Shown: positions 1 through 8,870 of the stretch, in pieces | How positions within the stretch are numbered: position 1 is the first letter of the stretch | Layout of the letters: every line of letters starts with the position of its first letter | Program-made: the position numbers and the translations under genes | Assembly: GCA_008363075.1 (NCBI GenBank) | Contig: RHKK01000004.1 | Location: forward strand, 1 to 64,000 | Direction of reading: 5' to 3' | From: Candidatus Uhrbacteria bacterium | GTDB taxonomy: Bacteria > Patescibacteriota > Patescibacteriia > 2-12-FULL-60-25 | Length of the DNA: 64,000 nucleotides | Notes under the pieces: model-generated | What the model was told of the DNA's origin: nothing | The model's input: only the letters and a program-made list of their open reading frames with translations | The model's database searches: none

Positions 1-2
1 AT

Positions 3-1217
3 AATATCGAAAGCTCGGCCAAAGGCACGGAGAGTGAAGCGGATCTTAAGGGGTTGTTTGATGACCTAGATGTCAGCTCCGGCAAGCTCGGAAATACGGT
101 TGAACGACGAAATCAAAAACTCGCCAAGCTGCTGGAAGCGATCAACGATCTTCGTTTCGGCGACTATGCTGAGAGCTCCATAGATGCTTTTGGTGACGCA
201 TATGAGTTTCTGTTAAGCATGTATGCTTCTAGCGCCGGAAAGTCTGGAGGTGAATTCTTTACTCCTCAAGAGGTGAGTGAGCTCCTTGCTGAGATCGCGA
301 CCGTCGGCAAAAAAGAAGTAAACAAAGTGTACGATCCGGCCTGCGGCTCGGGATCGCTGCTTCTGAAGTTCGCCAAGGTTCTTGGCAAAGAGAATGTGCG
401 CCAAGGCTTTTTTGGCCAGGAGATCAATCTCACGACCTACAACCTCTGCCGAATCAACATGTTCCTGCACGATATCAACTACGAAAAGTTTGATATTGCA
501 CACGGGGACACGCTTATTGACCCCAAGCACTGGGACGATGAACCATTTGATGCCATCGTTTCTAATCCTCCCTATTCAATTAAGTGGGATGGCGATAGCA
601 ACCCCATCCTCATCAATGATCCGCGCTTCTCTCCGGCGGGCGTGCTTGCGCCAAAGAGCAAAGCTGACCTCGCGTTTACGATGCACATGCTGTCGTGGCT
701 TTCGACCAGCGGCACGGCCGCGATCGTCGAATTTCCGGGCGTGTTGTATCGCGGTGGTGCTGAGCAAAAGATTCGTAAATATCTCGTCGATAATAATTAC
801 ATCGATGCGGTCATTCAACTTCCGCCCGATCTCTTTTTCGGAACGACGATCGCGACCTGTGTGATCGTTCTCAAAAAGAGCAAGAAGGATAATAAGATCT
901 TGTTCATTGATGCATCTGCTGAGTTTGTTCGCGGAGGGAATAAAAACAAGCTCAGTGAAGTGAATCGCAAAAAGATTCTTGATGCCTACGTCGCGCGCAA
1001 GGATGCCGAACACTTTGCGAAACTCGTGGATAACAAAGCTATTGGCGATAACGAATACAACATTAGCGTTTCAAGCTATGTCGTTGGTAAGGATACGCGT
1101 GAAGTAGTGGATATTGTGAAGCTCAATGCGGAGATCAAAGAGATCGTGAAGCGAGAGCAGGAGCTTCGCGTGAAGATTGACAAAATCGTAGCGGATATTG
1201 AAGGTGTGAAGGAATAA
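3..1217 (+). CDS. hsdM: Type I restriction-modification methyltransferase subunit HsdM, 5'-truncated by the window edge
   Basis: Adenine-N6 DNA methyltransferase subunit of a type I restriction-modification enzyme; with HsdS it forms the modification core and with HsdR the full nuclease. The frame is already open at base 3, so the N-terminal helical domain is cut off by the window; the TTG at 54 is internal, not the start. About 404 residues remain against roughly 500 in the family. Visible are the segment [13 protein letters not shown]-binding motif I DPACGSG near visible residue 111, and catalytic motif IV NPPY near residue 188. The next gene starts 4 bases after the stop, so it heads an operon. 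Family assignment is secure; sequence specificity cannot be read. Confidence 0.96.
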   Translation, partial: NIESSAKGTESEADLKGLFDDLDVSSGKLGNTVERRNQKLAKLLEAINDLRFGDYAESSIDAFGDAYEFLLSMYASSAGKSGGEFFTPQEVSELLAEIATVGKKEVNKVYDPACGSGSLLLKFAKVLGKENVRQGFFGQEINLTTYNLCRINMFLHDINYEKFDIAHGDTLIDPKHWDDEPFDAIVSNPPYSIKWDGDSNPILINDPRFSPAGVLAPKSKADLAFTMHMLSWLSTSGTAAIVEFPGVLYRGGAEQKIRKYLVDNNYIDAVIQLPPDLFFGTTIATCVIVLKKSKKDNKILFIDASAEFVRGGNKNKLSEVNRKKILDAYVARKDAEHFAKLVDNKAIGDNEYNISVSSYVVGKDTREVVDIVKLNAEIKEIVKREQELRVKIDKIVADIEGVKE

Positions 1218-1221
1218 AATT

Positions 1222-1659
1222 ATGGAAAACGAAACACGAAATAGCCATGGACCGAATAAGATCGCCCATCTGGAGATGATCCAGGGTACGGTTGATAGAA
1301 TGGGCGGCAACCTCTTCTACCTCCGGGGCTGGTCGATTACCTTGCTCGCTGGCCTCTTCGCTATCTCAACTTCCGATCTGCTGAAGGTGGCTGAATGGGC
1401 GCCGCTCTTGTTTTTTGTGCTTTTGATCTTGTTCTGGATCTACGATGCGTACTTCTTGTCATTAGAGCGAAAATTCCGAGGCCTTTACGACAAGGTGAGA
1501 AAGCTATCGGAAGAAGAAATTGATTTCGCAATGAATATTGGTGAATTCAAAACTCACGCAGACAAAACAATCTTTGCTGCGATGTTTTCTCCTATGCTGC
1601 TTGGTTTTTATGGAGTGCTCGGGGTAGCGATGTTAATTATTTTCGCCTTAATCAAATAA
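1222..1659 (+). CDS. Small three-helix membrane protein inside the type I RM operon
   Basis: A 145-residue protein with no domain that I recognise. It has a hydrophilic N-terminus of about 28 residues, then three likely membrane helices: about residues 30-50, 57-79 and 120-144. A charged stretch between helices 2 and 3 carries KVRKLSEEEIDF. It lies 4 bases after hsdM and 4 bases before a TIR-like gene, so the two are probably translated as a pair. Its position and the pairing suggest a membrane partner or effector of the TIR-like protein, as seen in other two-gene defence modules; that role is inference. It could instead be a nonfunctional passenger. Confidence 0.75.
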   Translation: MENETRNSHGPNKIAHLEMIQGTVDRMGGNLFYLRGWSITLLAGLFAISTSDLLKVAEWAPLLFFVLLILFWIYDAYFLSLERKFRGLYDKVRKLSEEEIDFAMNIGEFKTHADKTIFAAMFSPMLLGFYGVLGVAMLIIFALIK

Positions 1660-1663
1660 AACT

Positions 1664-2401
1664 ATGGCGAAGGTATTCATTAGCTATAAGTACGGGGATG
1701 ATCAGGTTTGGCAGGGCTTGGATCAAAAGTTTTGGGCCGAAGAAACCGACAAAGACACGGGAGTTATTACGAAAGAGACGAAGGCTACTGGCCGCGCCTA
1801 CGTCAACCTCCTGGAAGCGGTCATGGGTAAAGAAAATATTTTAAAAGGAGAGAAACAGGATGAGAGTCTTAAGGGAAAGTCCGAACCTCAGATTTGGGAA
1901 GCTCTTAAGCCGAGAGTGCATGATAGCTCTGTGACTCTAGTGCTTATTTCTCGCGGTATGAAAGATTTTTCTGAGCCGGAAGCCGAGCAGTGGATGCCTA
2001 ACGAGATCCGTTATTCTCTCTGGGAAGTCCCTCGTGGCGAAAAGACTAGTACGACCAACGCCTTGCTCGGCGTGATAATTCCTGATTGCAATGGAATATA
2101 TGACTATATATATGAAAAAAATAATTGCTCAGATTGTGGTCACATCAAGAGATTGAATAAACTGGGTAATCCGTATCTCTTTAACATCTTAAAAGGTAAC
2201 CTCTTTAATCGAAAGAATGATGACGGCAGTACCTGCCAAGGCGTATTGTGCGATTCCACCATTTATGATGGAGACCACTCCTACTTGCATCTAGTCACTT
2301 TAGAAGAGTTCATTAAGGATGGTAAATATCAGGATCATATCGATAAGGCTCTACAGATAAAAGAAAATAAGGATTCTTATTGGGTTGAAAAAACGATGTG
2401 A
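1664..2401 (+). CDS. TIR-like (ThsB/DUF1863-type) domain protein
   Basis: A 245-residue soluble protein whose first 150 residues resemble the TIR-like fold of the ThsB/DUF1863 family, whose Thoeris members make NAD-derived signalling nucleotides after phage infection. Visible features are the opening strand KVFISYKYGDD, the core strand SVTLVLISRG, and W110-M-P-N-E114-I, where E114 is the likely catalytic glutamate, followed by the strand LLGVIIP. A C-terminal extension of about 90 residues contains CSDCG, a possible metal knuckle. It follows the small membrane protein by 4 bases and runs into hsdS. Family placement is by motif, and activity is inferred. Confidence 0.75.
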   Translation: MAKVFISYKYGDDQVWQGLDQKFWAEETDKDTGVITKETKATGRAYVNLLEAVMGKENILKGEKQDESLKGKSEPQIWEALKPRVHDSSVTLVLISRGMKDFSEPEAEQWMPNEIRYSLWEVPRGEKTSTTNALLGVIIPDCNGIYDYIYEKNNCSDCGHIKRLNKLGNPYLFNILKGNLFNRKNDDGSTCQGVLCDSTIYDGDHSYLHLVTLEEFIKDGKYQDHIDKALQIKENKDSYWVEKTM

Positions 2402-2403
2402 TC

Positions 2404-3549
2404 ATGCCCACCCACAAATCCAAAATCGAAAAGCTCATCGCCGAGAAGTGCCCGCAAGGGGTGAAGTTTTTGGAGCTGGGGCAAGCCGCGTCCTATTCGG
2501 AAACGAGGTTACAGGCGTCTGAGCTGCACGGTGAGAATTATGTCGGGGTAGATAACCTTCTACCCGACAAAAAGGGGAAGACTTCATCAAATTATGTTCC
2601 AGCAACAGGCGCATTCACCGGGTTTCAGGAGGGCGATATCTTGCTTGGAAATATTAGGCCCTATTTAAAAAAGATTTGGCGAGCGACTCATGACGGGGGA
2701 ACGAACGGCGATGTTCTCGTAATTAGAATACAGGACCAAAGCACCGGTCAATTAGATTCTGAATTTCTATACTATCTGCTCTCATCGGAGGACTTCTTTG
2801 CATACGACACGCAGCACGCGAGGGGCGCAAAAATGCCTCGAGGAAATAAAGCGGCTATTTTAAAATTCAAAATCCCCATCCCGCCCCTCGAAATCCAAAA
2901 AGAAATCGTCCGAGTGCTAGACTCTTTCACAGAGCTGGAAGCAGAGCTGGAAGCAGAGCTGGAAGCAAGGAAGAAGCAGTATGAGCATTACCGCTCGGAG
3001 CTTTTGATGTTTACGGGAGTAGGACGGATCGCGCTGAATGAGTTAATTGATATGGTTCCCATGCCCAAAAAGCTTAATAAGGAACTATATCAGGAAAATG
3101 GAGCATATCCAGTGATTGATCAGGGCCAGAAGTATATCGTTGCTTACACTGATGATGAAAAAGCAATCGTCCCCCAAAATGAATACGTGATTTTCGGCGA
3201 CCATACACGTGAGGTGAAATATGCGAATTTCTCTTTCGCGCAGGGGGCGGATGGCATCAAAGTATTCAAACCAAAAAATGATGCTGTTCTAGCAAGGTTT
3301 TTGTATCAAGCATTAAAGAATGCTCGAATACAGAATAAGGGTTATAGTCGTCATTGGTCAGAAGTGAAAGATATAAAAATCCCGGTGCCGAAGATGGAAG
3401 AGCAAAGAAGAATCATTTCTATACTCGACAAGTTTGATGCATTGGTAAATGACATTTCTATCGGTCTTCCGGCCGAGATAGTTGCACGTCGCAAGCAATA
3501 CGAGCATTATCGGGGCAAGCTACTGACGTTCAAGGAACTCGTAAAATAG
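2404..3549 (+). CDS. hsdS: Type I restriction-modification specificity subunit HsdS
   Basis: DNA-recognition subunit of the type I enzyme, about 381 residues. It has two target-recognition domains (about residues 10-175 and 200-345), each reading one half of a bipartite site. They are separated by a conserved helical spacer containing the repeat ELEA three times (residues 177-188) followed by RKKQYEHYR, and a matching spacer RRKQYEHYRGKLLTF closes the protein. This circular-symmetric layout is that of the EcoR124I (type IC) group. A GTG at 2398 would overlap the preceding stop; the ATG at 2404 gives the more family-like N-terminus MPTHKSKIEKLI. Neither start has a good Shine-Dalgarno. Confidence 0.93.
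   Translation: MPTHKSKIEKLIAEKCPQGVKFLELGQAASYSETRLQASELHGENYVGVDNLLPDKKGKTSSNYVPATGAFTGFQEGDILLGNIRPYLKKIWRATHDGGTNGDVLVIRIQDQSTGQLDSEFLYYLLSSEDFFAYDTQHARGAKMPRGNKAAILKFKIPIPPLEIQKEIVRVLDSFTELEAELEAELEARKKQYEHYRSELLMFTGVGRIALNELIDMVPMPKKLNKELYQENGAYPVIDQGQKYIVAYTDDEKAIVPQNEYVIFGDHTREVKYANFSFAQGADGIKVFKPKNDAVLARFLYQALKNARIQNKGYSRHWSEVKDIKIPVPKMEEQRRIISILDKFDALVNDISIGLPAEIVARRKQYEHYRGKLLTFKELVK
2932..2967 (+). repeat. Three in-frame copies of a 12-bp repeat in the hsdS spacer
   Basis: The unit GAGCTGGAAGCA occurs three times head to tail and encodes ELEA x3 in the helical spacer between the two recognition domains of HsdS. In EcoR124I-type enzymes, copy number of a 12-bp repeat at this site sets the length of the nonspecific gap in the DNA target. 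Slippage here could therefore switch specificity. Confidence 0.95.
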
Positions 3550-3599
3550 TTGATATCTGTCTTGCCAATATCAACAGAATGGCATAAACAGTTGATATT
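3549..3599 (+). promoter_or_regulatory. Repeats between hsdS stop and hsdR start
   Basis: GTTGATAT at 3549-3556 and its inverse ATATCAAC at 3568-3575 form an 8-bp hairpin that begins on the last base of the hsdS stop. A third copy, GTTGATATT, in direct orientation lies at 3591-3599, just before the probable hsdR ATG at 3604. It could be an operator or a translation-controlling stem that keeps HsdR low; function is inferred. Confidence 0.5.
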
Positions 3600-3603
3600 C
3601 GTC

Positions 3604-6600
3604 ATGGAAAACAACAAATACAATCTGGTGGCGGAGAATTCTCAGAGCACAGTCGTCGCCGAGTACACGCCAGAGAAAACGCGTGCCGAGCACTATCAGA
3701 GTGAGGCCGAGCTTGAGCGTGCCTTCATTGATCAGCTTGGATCGCAAGCGTATGAATTCCTGCCGATCACAAGCGAGGCGGATCTTATTGCGAATCTTCG
3801 TGTACAGCTTGAAAAGCTCAACGATTACAGGTTCACCGATAAAGAGTGGGAACGCTTTTTTGTAAATGAGATTGCCAGCCAGAATCAAGGTATCGAAGAA
3901 AAGACGGCAACAATTCAAGAAGACTACATCAAGAATCTCGTCCGAGATGATGGCTCCACGAAAAACATATATCTTCTCCGCAAAGACAATGTTCACGATA
4001 ATTTGCTGCAGGTTATCAACCAGTACGCCACTGAGGACGGGCAGCGTTCAAACCGTTATGACGTTACCGTGTTGGTGAACGGTTTGCCGCTCGTACATAT
4101 CGAACTCAAGCGTCGAGGTGTCGCCATTCAGGAAGCGTTTAACCAAATCAATCGCTATCAACGCGAAAGCTTTTGGGCGGCATCTGGATTGTTCGAATAC
4201 GTGCAGCTTTTTGTTATTTCAAACGGCACGCATACCAAGTACTACAGCAATACGACCCGTTTTCAGCATATCAAGGAAGGTAACGAAGGAGCAGTAAAAC
4301 GCGGGAAGCGCGCGAGCAACAGCTTCGAGTTTACGAGCTGGTGGGCGGACGCAACTAATAAGCCGATCACGGATTTGATGGATTTTGGGAAGACCTTTTT
4401 TGCTAAGCATGCGCTGCTCAACATCTTGACTCGTTACTGCGTGTTCACGACTGATAAGCGGCTGCTTGTGATGCGCCCATATCAAATCGTCGCAACAGAA
4501 CGTATTTTGAATCGTATCGAGGTAAGCACTAACTATAAACAACTCGGCACCGTCGAAGCCGGGGGATACGTCTGGCATACCACTGGCTCGGGTAAGACGC
4601 TGACCAGTTTTAAGACCGCGCAATTGGCGAGCAAGCTTTCGCATATCGACAAAGTTATCTTCGTCGTAGACCGCAAAGATTTGGACTATCAAACGATGAA
4701 GGAGTACGACAAATTCGAAAAAGGCGCGGCAAATAGCAATACCAGCACCACCGTTTTGAAGCGGCAGCTCGAAGATCCGAGCGCGCGCATCATCATTACC
4801 ACGATTCAAAAGCTCGACAAATTCATTAAGGGCAATAAAGGGCATACCATCTTTGATGGTCATGTTGTTCTCGTCTTTGACGAGTGTCACCGTTCACAAT
4901 TTGGGGACATGCACGCCGCAATCACCAAGGCGTTTAACAGTTACCATCTTTTTGGATTTACCGGCACACCAATTTTTGCAGTGAATGCATCCTCCGGCGG
5001 ACGCCCGGACTTTAAAACGACTGAGCAGGCATTTGGTGAAAAGCTTCATACGTACACGATCGTTGATGCGATTGCAGACAAGAATGTCCTGCCGTTTAAG
5101 GTTGATTACGTTTCCACGGTTCGCGAGGCGGAAGACATTGAAGATAAGAAAGTAAGTGACATTGACCGTGAGGCGGTACTTGCTTCGCCTGAGCGACTGG
5201 AGAATATCGTGCGCTATATTCGGGAGCATTTTGACCAAAAAACAAAGCGTAATAGCTTTTACAAACTCAAGGATCGCAGGCTCGCGGGCTTTAACTCAAT
5301 CTTCGCGGTATCTTCGATTGATGCGGCAAAGAAATACTATACCGAGTTTAAGCGACAACTAGCTGACCAGCCGAGCGATAAGCAGCTCAAGATTGCCACC
5401 ATCTACAGCTTTGGCGTGAATGACGAAGATGCGGACGGCATGATCGATGAAAACTCCGAGGACACGAGCGGGCTTGATGTAAGTTCCCGCGCCTTCCTGG
5501 AAAAGGCGATTGCTGACTACAATGCAATATTTGGGACATCGTACGACACTTCGTCTGACAAGTTTCAAAACTATTACAAAGACGTGAGTCAGCGGGTAAA
5601 AGATCGAGAAATTGATATTCTCATCGTGGTCAACATGTTTTTAACCGGCTTTGATGCGACGACGCTTAATACGCTATGGGTGGATAAGAACCTGCGCCTA
5701 CATGGTTTGTTGCAGGCCTACTCGCGAACGAACCGCATTTTGAACAGCGTGAAGACCTTCGGAAATATTGTCTGTTTTCGCAACCTAGAAAAAGCGACCA
5801 ATGAAGCGATCGCGCTCTTTGGCGACAAAGAAGCCAGCGGTATTGTACTCCTGAAAGCGTATGAGGATTATTACAAGGGGTATAAGGATGGCAACAAAGA
5901 AGTACGCGGATACAAGAGTCTGGTGGAAGAGCTTTTGGAGAAATTTCCTGTGGGAGAGCGCATCGTGGGCGAACAGGATCAAAAAGATTTCATCAAGCTC
6001 TATGGTGCGATTTTGCGCGTGCGGAATATCTTGGTGACCTTCGACGAGTTTACAGGAAACGAAATACTCTCTGCTCGCGATTTGCAGGATTATCACAGCT
6101 TGTACATCGATTTGTACAACGAATTTCGCAAAACTGGCAATGCCGAAAAGGAGAATGTCAACGACGATCTCGTCTTTGAAATGGAGCTGATCAAGCAGAT
6201 CGAGATCAATATTGACTACATTCTCGGACTGATTAAGAAGTACCACGAAGACCACACCAAGAATAAAGAACTGCTCATCGACATTGATAAAGCGATCGAC
6301 TCCAGCATTGAGCTACGCAACAAAAAAGATCTTATCAATCAGTTTATCTCCAAGCTGGATGTTCATTCAGTGGTTGATGAAGATTGGCAAAAATTTGTTG
6401 AGCAGAAAAAAGTTGAGGAGTTGGAGCAAATCATTGAAGAAGAAGGTCTGAATCGTGAAGCGACATACGTCTTTATTCGAAACTCGTTTCGAGACGGAAA
6501 CGTTGCAACAACGGGCACGGCGATCTCAAAAGTATTGCCGCCTGTGTCTCGATTCTCGCCTGGCGGCGAGCGCACTCAGAAAAGAGAGAGTGCTTTGGCT

Positions 6601-6654
6601 AAGCTGACGAGCTTCTTCCAGCGATTCTTTGATATTTCGAGCAGGGAGTTTTAA
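3604..6654 (+). CDS. hsdR: Type I restriction endonuclease subunit HsdR
   Basis: Motor and nuclease subunit of the type I enzyme: it translocates DNA using ATP and cleaves at a distance from unmethylated sites. From the ATG at 3604 it has about 1016 residues, the usual length. An N-terminal PD-(D/E)xK nuclease is seen as YDVTVLVNGLPLVHIELKRR (D..ExK). The helicase core shows Walker A TTGSGKT (about residue 326), the DECH box (D426), FTGTPIF, and the motif V/VI region TGFDATTLNTLWVDK and QAYSRTNRI. A C-terminal helical region binds HsdM. The frame stays open upstream to a TTG at 3550, but that segment covers the repeat region and looks noncoding. No internal stop is seen, so the system appears intact. 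Confidence 0.96.
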   Translation: MENNKYNLVAENSQSTVVAEYTPEKTRAEHYQSEAELERAFIDQLGSQAYEFLPITSEADLIANLRVQLEKLNDYRFTDKEWERFFVNEIASQNQGIEEKTATIQEDYIKNLVRDDGSTKNIYLLRKDNVHDNLLQVINQYATEDGQRSNRYDVTVLVNGLPLVHIELKRRGVAIQEAFNQINRYQRESFWAASGLFEYVQLFVISNGTHTKYYSNTTRFQHIKEGNEGAVKRGKRASNSFEFTSWWADATNKPITDLMDFGKTFFAKHALLNILTRYCVFTTDKRLLVMRPYQIVATERILNRIEVSTNYKQLGTVEAGGYVWHTTGSGKTLTSFKTAQLASKLSHIDKVIFVVDRKDLDYQTMKEYDKFEKGAANSNTSTTVLKRQLEDPSARIIITTIQKLDKFIKGNKGHTIFDGHVVLVFDECHRSQFGDMHAAITKAFNSYHLFGFTGTPIFAVNASSGGRPDFKTTEQAFGEKLHTYTIVDAIADKNVLPFKVDYVSTVREAEDIEDKKVSDIDREAVLASPERLENIVRYIREHFDQKTKRNSFYKLKDRRLAGFNSIFAVSSIDAAKKYYTEFKRQLADQPSDKQLKIATIYSFGVNDEDADGMIDENSEDTSGLDVSSRAFLEKAIADYNAIFGTSYDTSSDKFQNYYKDVSQRVKDREIDILIVVNMFLTGFDATTLNTLWVDKNLRLHGLLQAYSRTNRILNSVKTFGNIVCFRNLEKATNEAIALFGDKEASGIVLLKAYEDYYKGYKDGNKEVRGYKSLVEELLEKFPVGERIVGEQDQKDFIKLYGAILRVRNILVTFDEFTGNEILSARDLQDYHSLYIDLYNEFRKTGNAEKENVNDDLVFEMELIKQIEINIDYILGLIKKYHEDHTKNKELLIDIDKAIDSSIELRNKKDLINQFISKLDVHSVVDEDWQKFVEQKKVEELEQIIEEEGLNREATYVFIRNSFRDGNVATTGTAISKVLPPVSRFSPGGERTQKRESALAKLTSFFQRFFDISSREF

Positions 6655-6669
6655 TCGAGTATTCGAATT

Positions 6670-7290
6670 ATGCCTTGGAATACGCTTTTAGCTGCATTAG
6701 CCGTATTCACTGCTATTCTGAGTGTTGTTAATGGACTGATACTTATCTATCAATTCCTAAGCGATCGGCCAAAGCTTGTTTTGTCATCAGTTCACCCCGA
6801 GGTGTATCAATGGTGGTTTCGGTTACCGGACGGTATGTATGAAGGTCAGGGAACGAAGAGATTTGGTTTTCTGCTTTACATGGGCATTGCGAACAAGGGC
6901 AAAAGAATCACTACGCTAACCTCATGGCGGCTTCAGGTCGTTACTTCACACGGAGAGTCGCCTCAGCTTAAGCCCCTGACCATACCTGAACCAATGCTCA
7001 TCTCGGATAGTGTTGGAAAAAAGTTCGCACAAGTACTAGGTGTTCGCGGTCAGTATTTCTTAGGCGAAACCACCGTAAGACCGGGAGAGAGTATATCTGG
7101 ATTCGTATACTATGTTTACGAATATTGGGGTGACAAAGAATTTGGCCCCAAGATCACGAATGACAAAATTCATGTGACGTTTAGAGTTCAAGATGTTTTT
7201 AGAAAAAAGAAGAAGGTTAAAATACAAACTAGTGAGAAACCGCTTAGCGAAATAGAGAGAATTATACCGGAAATAGCAACAATTAATTAG
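6670..7290 (+). CDS. Unknown membrane-anchored protein after hsdR
   Basis: A 206-residue protein that I do not recognise. One N-terminal membrane helix (about residues 5-30, LAALAVFTAILSVVNGLILI) is followed by a beta-rich soluble domain of about 170 residues ending in a lysine-rich tail (FRKKKKVKI). It starts 15 bases after hsdR on the same strand and shares the more AT-rich composition of the RM operon, so it was probably acquired with it. It could be an accessory of the defence island. The following 80 bases contain pyrimidine-rich repeats but no clear terminator. Confidence 0.65.
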   Translation: MPWNTLLAALAVFTAILSVVNGLILIYQFLSDRPKLVLSSVHPEVYQWWFRLPDGMYEGQGTKRFGFLLYMGIANKGKRITTLTSWRLQVVTSHGESPQLKPLTIPEPMLISDSVGKKFAQVLGVRGQYFLGETTVRPGESISGFVYYVYEYWGDKEFGPKITNDKIHVTFRVQDVFRKKKKVKIQTSEKPLSEIERIIPEIATIN

Positions 7291-7372
7291 TGGCGGTTCG
7301 AGTCATGTCGGGTAAATAATATGAGGGGTCCAACTTGCCCTCCCTCCCCGGTTGCTTTAACCTCCCTCCCGT

Positions 7373-8176
7373 ATGAAAAAAATCTCTATTGGGCTGATTG
7401 CGGCTTCGGTGGTGGCGATCATGGCGGTCGTGATTGTCATTATCGCTTGGCCGTTTGGGATTGTTGGTGCGGGTGAGCGTGGTGTGTTGCTCCGCTGGGG
7501 CGCTGTGACCGACAAGGTGGTGGGCGAGGGGTTGTATGTGCGCGTGCCGATTATGGACCGTGTGGTGCTAATGGACGTAAAGATCCTTAAGGAGGAAGTC
7601 GTGGCCACGGCCGCGTCTAAGGACCTGCAGACGGTCAACTCCAAGGTCGCATTGAACTATCACGTGGATCCGGAAAAAGTCGCGGATATTTATCAGGACA
7701 TCGGCGTGGATTATCGCGTGCGCTTGATCGACCCTGCGTTGCAGGAGTCGGTAAAGTCCACCACGGCCAAGTACACGGCCGAGGAGCTCATCACCAAGCG
7801 CGAGCAGGTGCGCGACGACATCCGTTCACATCTTGTCGAAAAGCTCGAGCCGCGCGGCATCTTGATCGACGACTTCAATATCGTGGACTTCCAGTTTTCC
7901 GCGGCGTTCGACCAAGCGATCGAGTTGAAGGTGACGGCAGAACAGTCAGCGCTTGCGGCCAAGAACAAGCTCGAGCAGATCAAATTCGAAGCCGAACAAA
8001 AGATCGCCGAGGCGCGCGGTAAGGCCGAGGCGTTGCGCATAGAGTCGGCGGCGCTTCAATCCAGCCCGCAGATTCTCCAGCTTCGCGCCTTGGAAAAGTG
8101 GGATGGCAAATTGCCGGCGGTGATGGGGGACGGCTCCACGCCTTTCGTGGACGTGACGTCCTTGATTCGTCGCTAA
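7373..8176 (+). CDS. SPFH/prohibitin-family membrane protein
   Basis: A 267-residue band-7 protein of the prohibitin/HflC type, which forms ring-like scaffolds on the membrane and often modulates FtsH-type proteases. An N-terminal membrane helix (residues 5-30) precedes the SPFH domain with GERGVLLRWGAVTDKVVGEG and VPIMDRVVLMDV. A long coiled coil (about 185-245; EQSALAAKNKLEQIKFEAEQ) follows, and the tail WDGKLPAVMGDGSTPFVDV is characteristic of prohibitin homologues. Composition returns to the GC-rich chromosomal norm here. It is a single-gene unit; no protease gene lies next to it. Confidence 0.92.
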   Translation: MKKISIGLIAASVVAIMAVVIVIIAWPFGIVGAGERGVLLRWGAVTDKVVGEGLYVRVPIMDRVVLMDVKILKEEVVATAASKDLQTVNSKVALNYHVDPEKVADIYQDIGVDYRVRLIDPALQESVKSTTAKYTAEELITKREQVRDDIRSHLVEKLEPRGILIDDFNIVDFQFSAAFDQAIELKVTAEQSALAAKNKLEQIKFEAEQKIAEARGKAEALRIESAALQSSPQILQLRALEKWDGKLPAVMGDGSTPFVDVTSLIRR

Positions 8177-8202
8177 TCCAGCCTATAAAACTTTTAGTTT
8201 TA

Positions 8203-8230
8203 GCAGAGAGGGCAGCGCTGCCCTCTCTGC
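8203..8230. terminator. Perfect 28-bp palindrome after the SPFH gene
   Basis: GCAGAGAGGGCAGC is followed directly by its reverse complement. It lies 27 bases after the SPFH stop and could act as a rho-independent-like stop without a T-tract, or as a repeat element. As RNA it would form a long hairpin with a minimal loop. Confidence 0.55.
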
Positions 8231-8539
8231 ACTCTCCTGCGCACCCCGCCCTGCGTTCCTCCATCGGCAATGATCTCGCTCGCGGACAAGGCGATTTCGG
8301 GGACGCCTTGTGGGTTCACCGCTCGCTCATCAGCCGATATCCGGTACTCGGGAGGGTGTTTGCTTTCCCATCGCGCCCCTGAGGATCACAAGCGCGGCCC
8401 ATGAGCGAGGCCGATGCGGATGCCTGCTGTTGAAGCGAGCGAATCTTAAATGAAGATATTGAGCGAGCAAGTTCAGGCATCCAGGCCGAGCGAGATGGTG
8501 AGCCGCGCGAGAACCGGAAGTCGGCGCGAGCGGGAGGGT

Positions 8540-8569
8540 GCAGGGAGGGTGACGACTCACCCTCCCTGC
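8540..8569. repeat. Perfect 13-bp hairpin followed by TATAAT
   Basis: GCAGGGAGGGTGA and its exact reverse complement flank a CGAC loop. TATAAT at 8577-8582 lies 7 bases downstream, so the hairpin may sit just upstream of or overlap a promoter, or may mark the end of a transcript read from either side. Confidence 0.6.
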
Positions 8570-8721
8570 AAAGAGATATAATACATCCTATGTATCACCC
8601 TCTCCCTCCCGACTTCCGCGACCGGCCGCATCGCTGGTTTTGGAATCTGATGATTTTGTTTCGTCGGAGGCAGATCAAGGCGGAGTGCTGCGAGTCGTTT
8701 CGAAAACCACCGAAGGGAAGA

Positions 8722-8750
8722 GATCCCTCGGCTTCGCTCGGGATGACAGG
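8722..8750. repeat. Half copy of a dispersed palindromic repeat
   Basis: The segment reads GATCCCTCGGCTTCGCTCGG followed by GATGACAGG, the same kind of sequence as the longer element embedded in valS (15212-15288), though truncated. Such half elements are typical of REP-like repeat debris. Confidence 0.6.
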
Positions 8751-8870
8751 GGTTGCCTGCAAAGGTTGCCCGACGCGGTATGATCGGAATTCAACGAGCG
8801 CCCTGTATCGATTCCTTGCGCGGGTGGGGAAAAGAAAAGCGTTGGTCAGGTAATACGGTATACTGGCGGC

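Larger units (their letters stand above)
8177..8870. other. Non-coding stretch with large palindromes and repeat debris
   Basis: No convincing gene lies in these roughly 700 bases. A perfect 28-bp palindrome follows the SPFH gene (8203-8230). GGATGCCTG at 8418-8426 pairs with CAGGCATCC at 8474-8482. A 13-bp perfect hairpin spans 8540-8569, followed by TATAAT at 8577-8582. An 87-codon frame at 8590-8853 overlaps a dispersed repeat (8722-8750) and has no protein-like pattern. It may hold an untranslated RNA or the remains of a mobile repeat. Confidence 0.5.

Noticed and set aside
3550-3603. TTG start for hsdR
   Set aside because: The extra 18 codons lie on the repeat structure and are not family-like; the ATG at 3604 fits better.
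8590-8853. 87-codon frame after TATAAT
   Set aside because: Runs through a dispersed repeat, gives no plausible protein, and has no SD.
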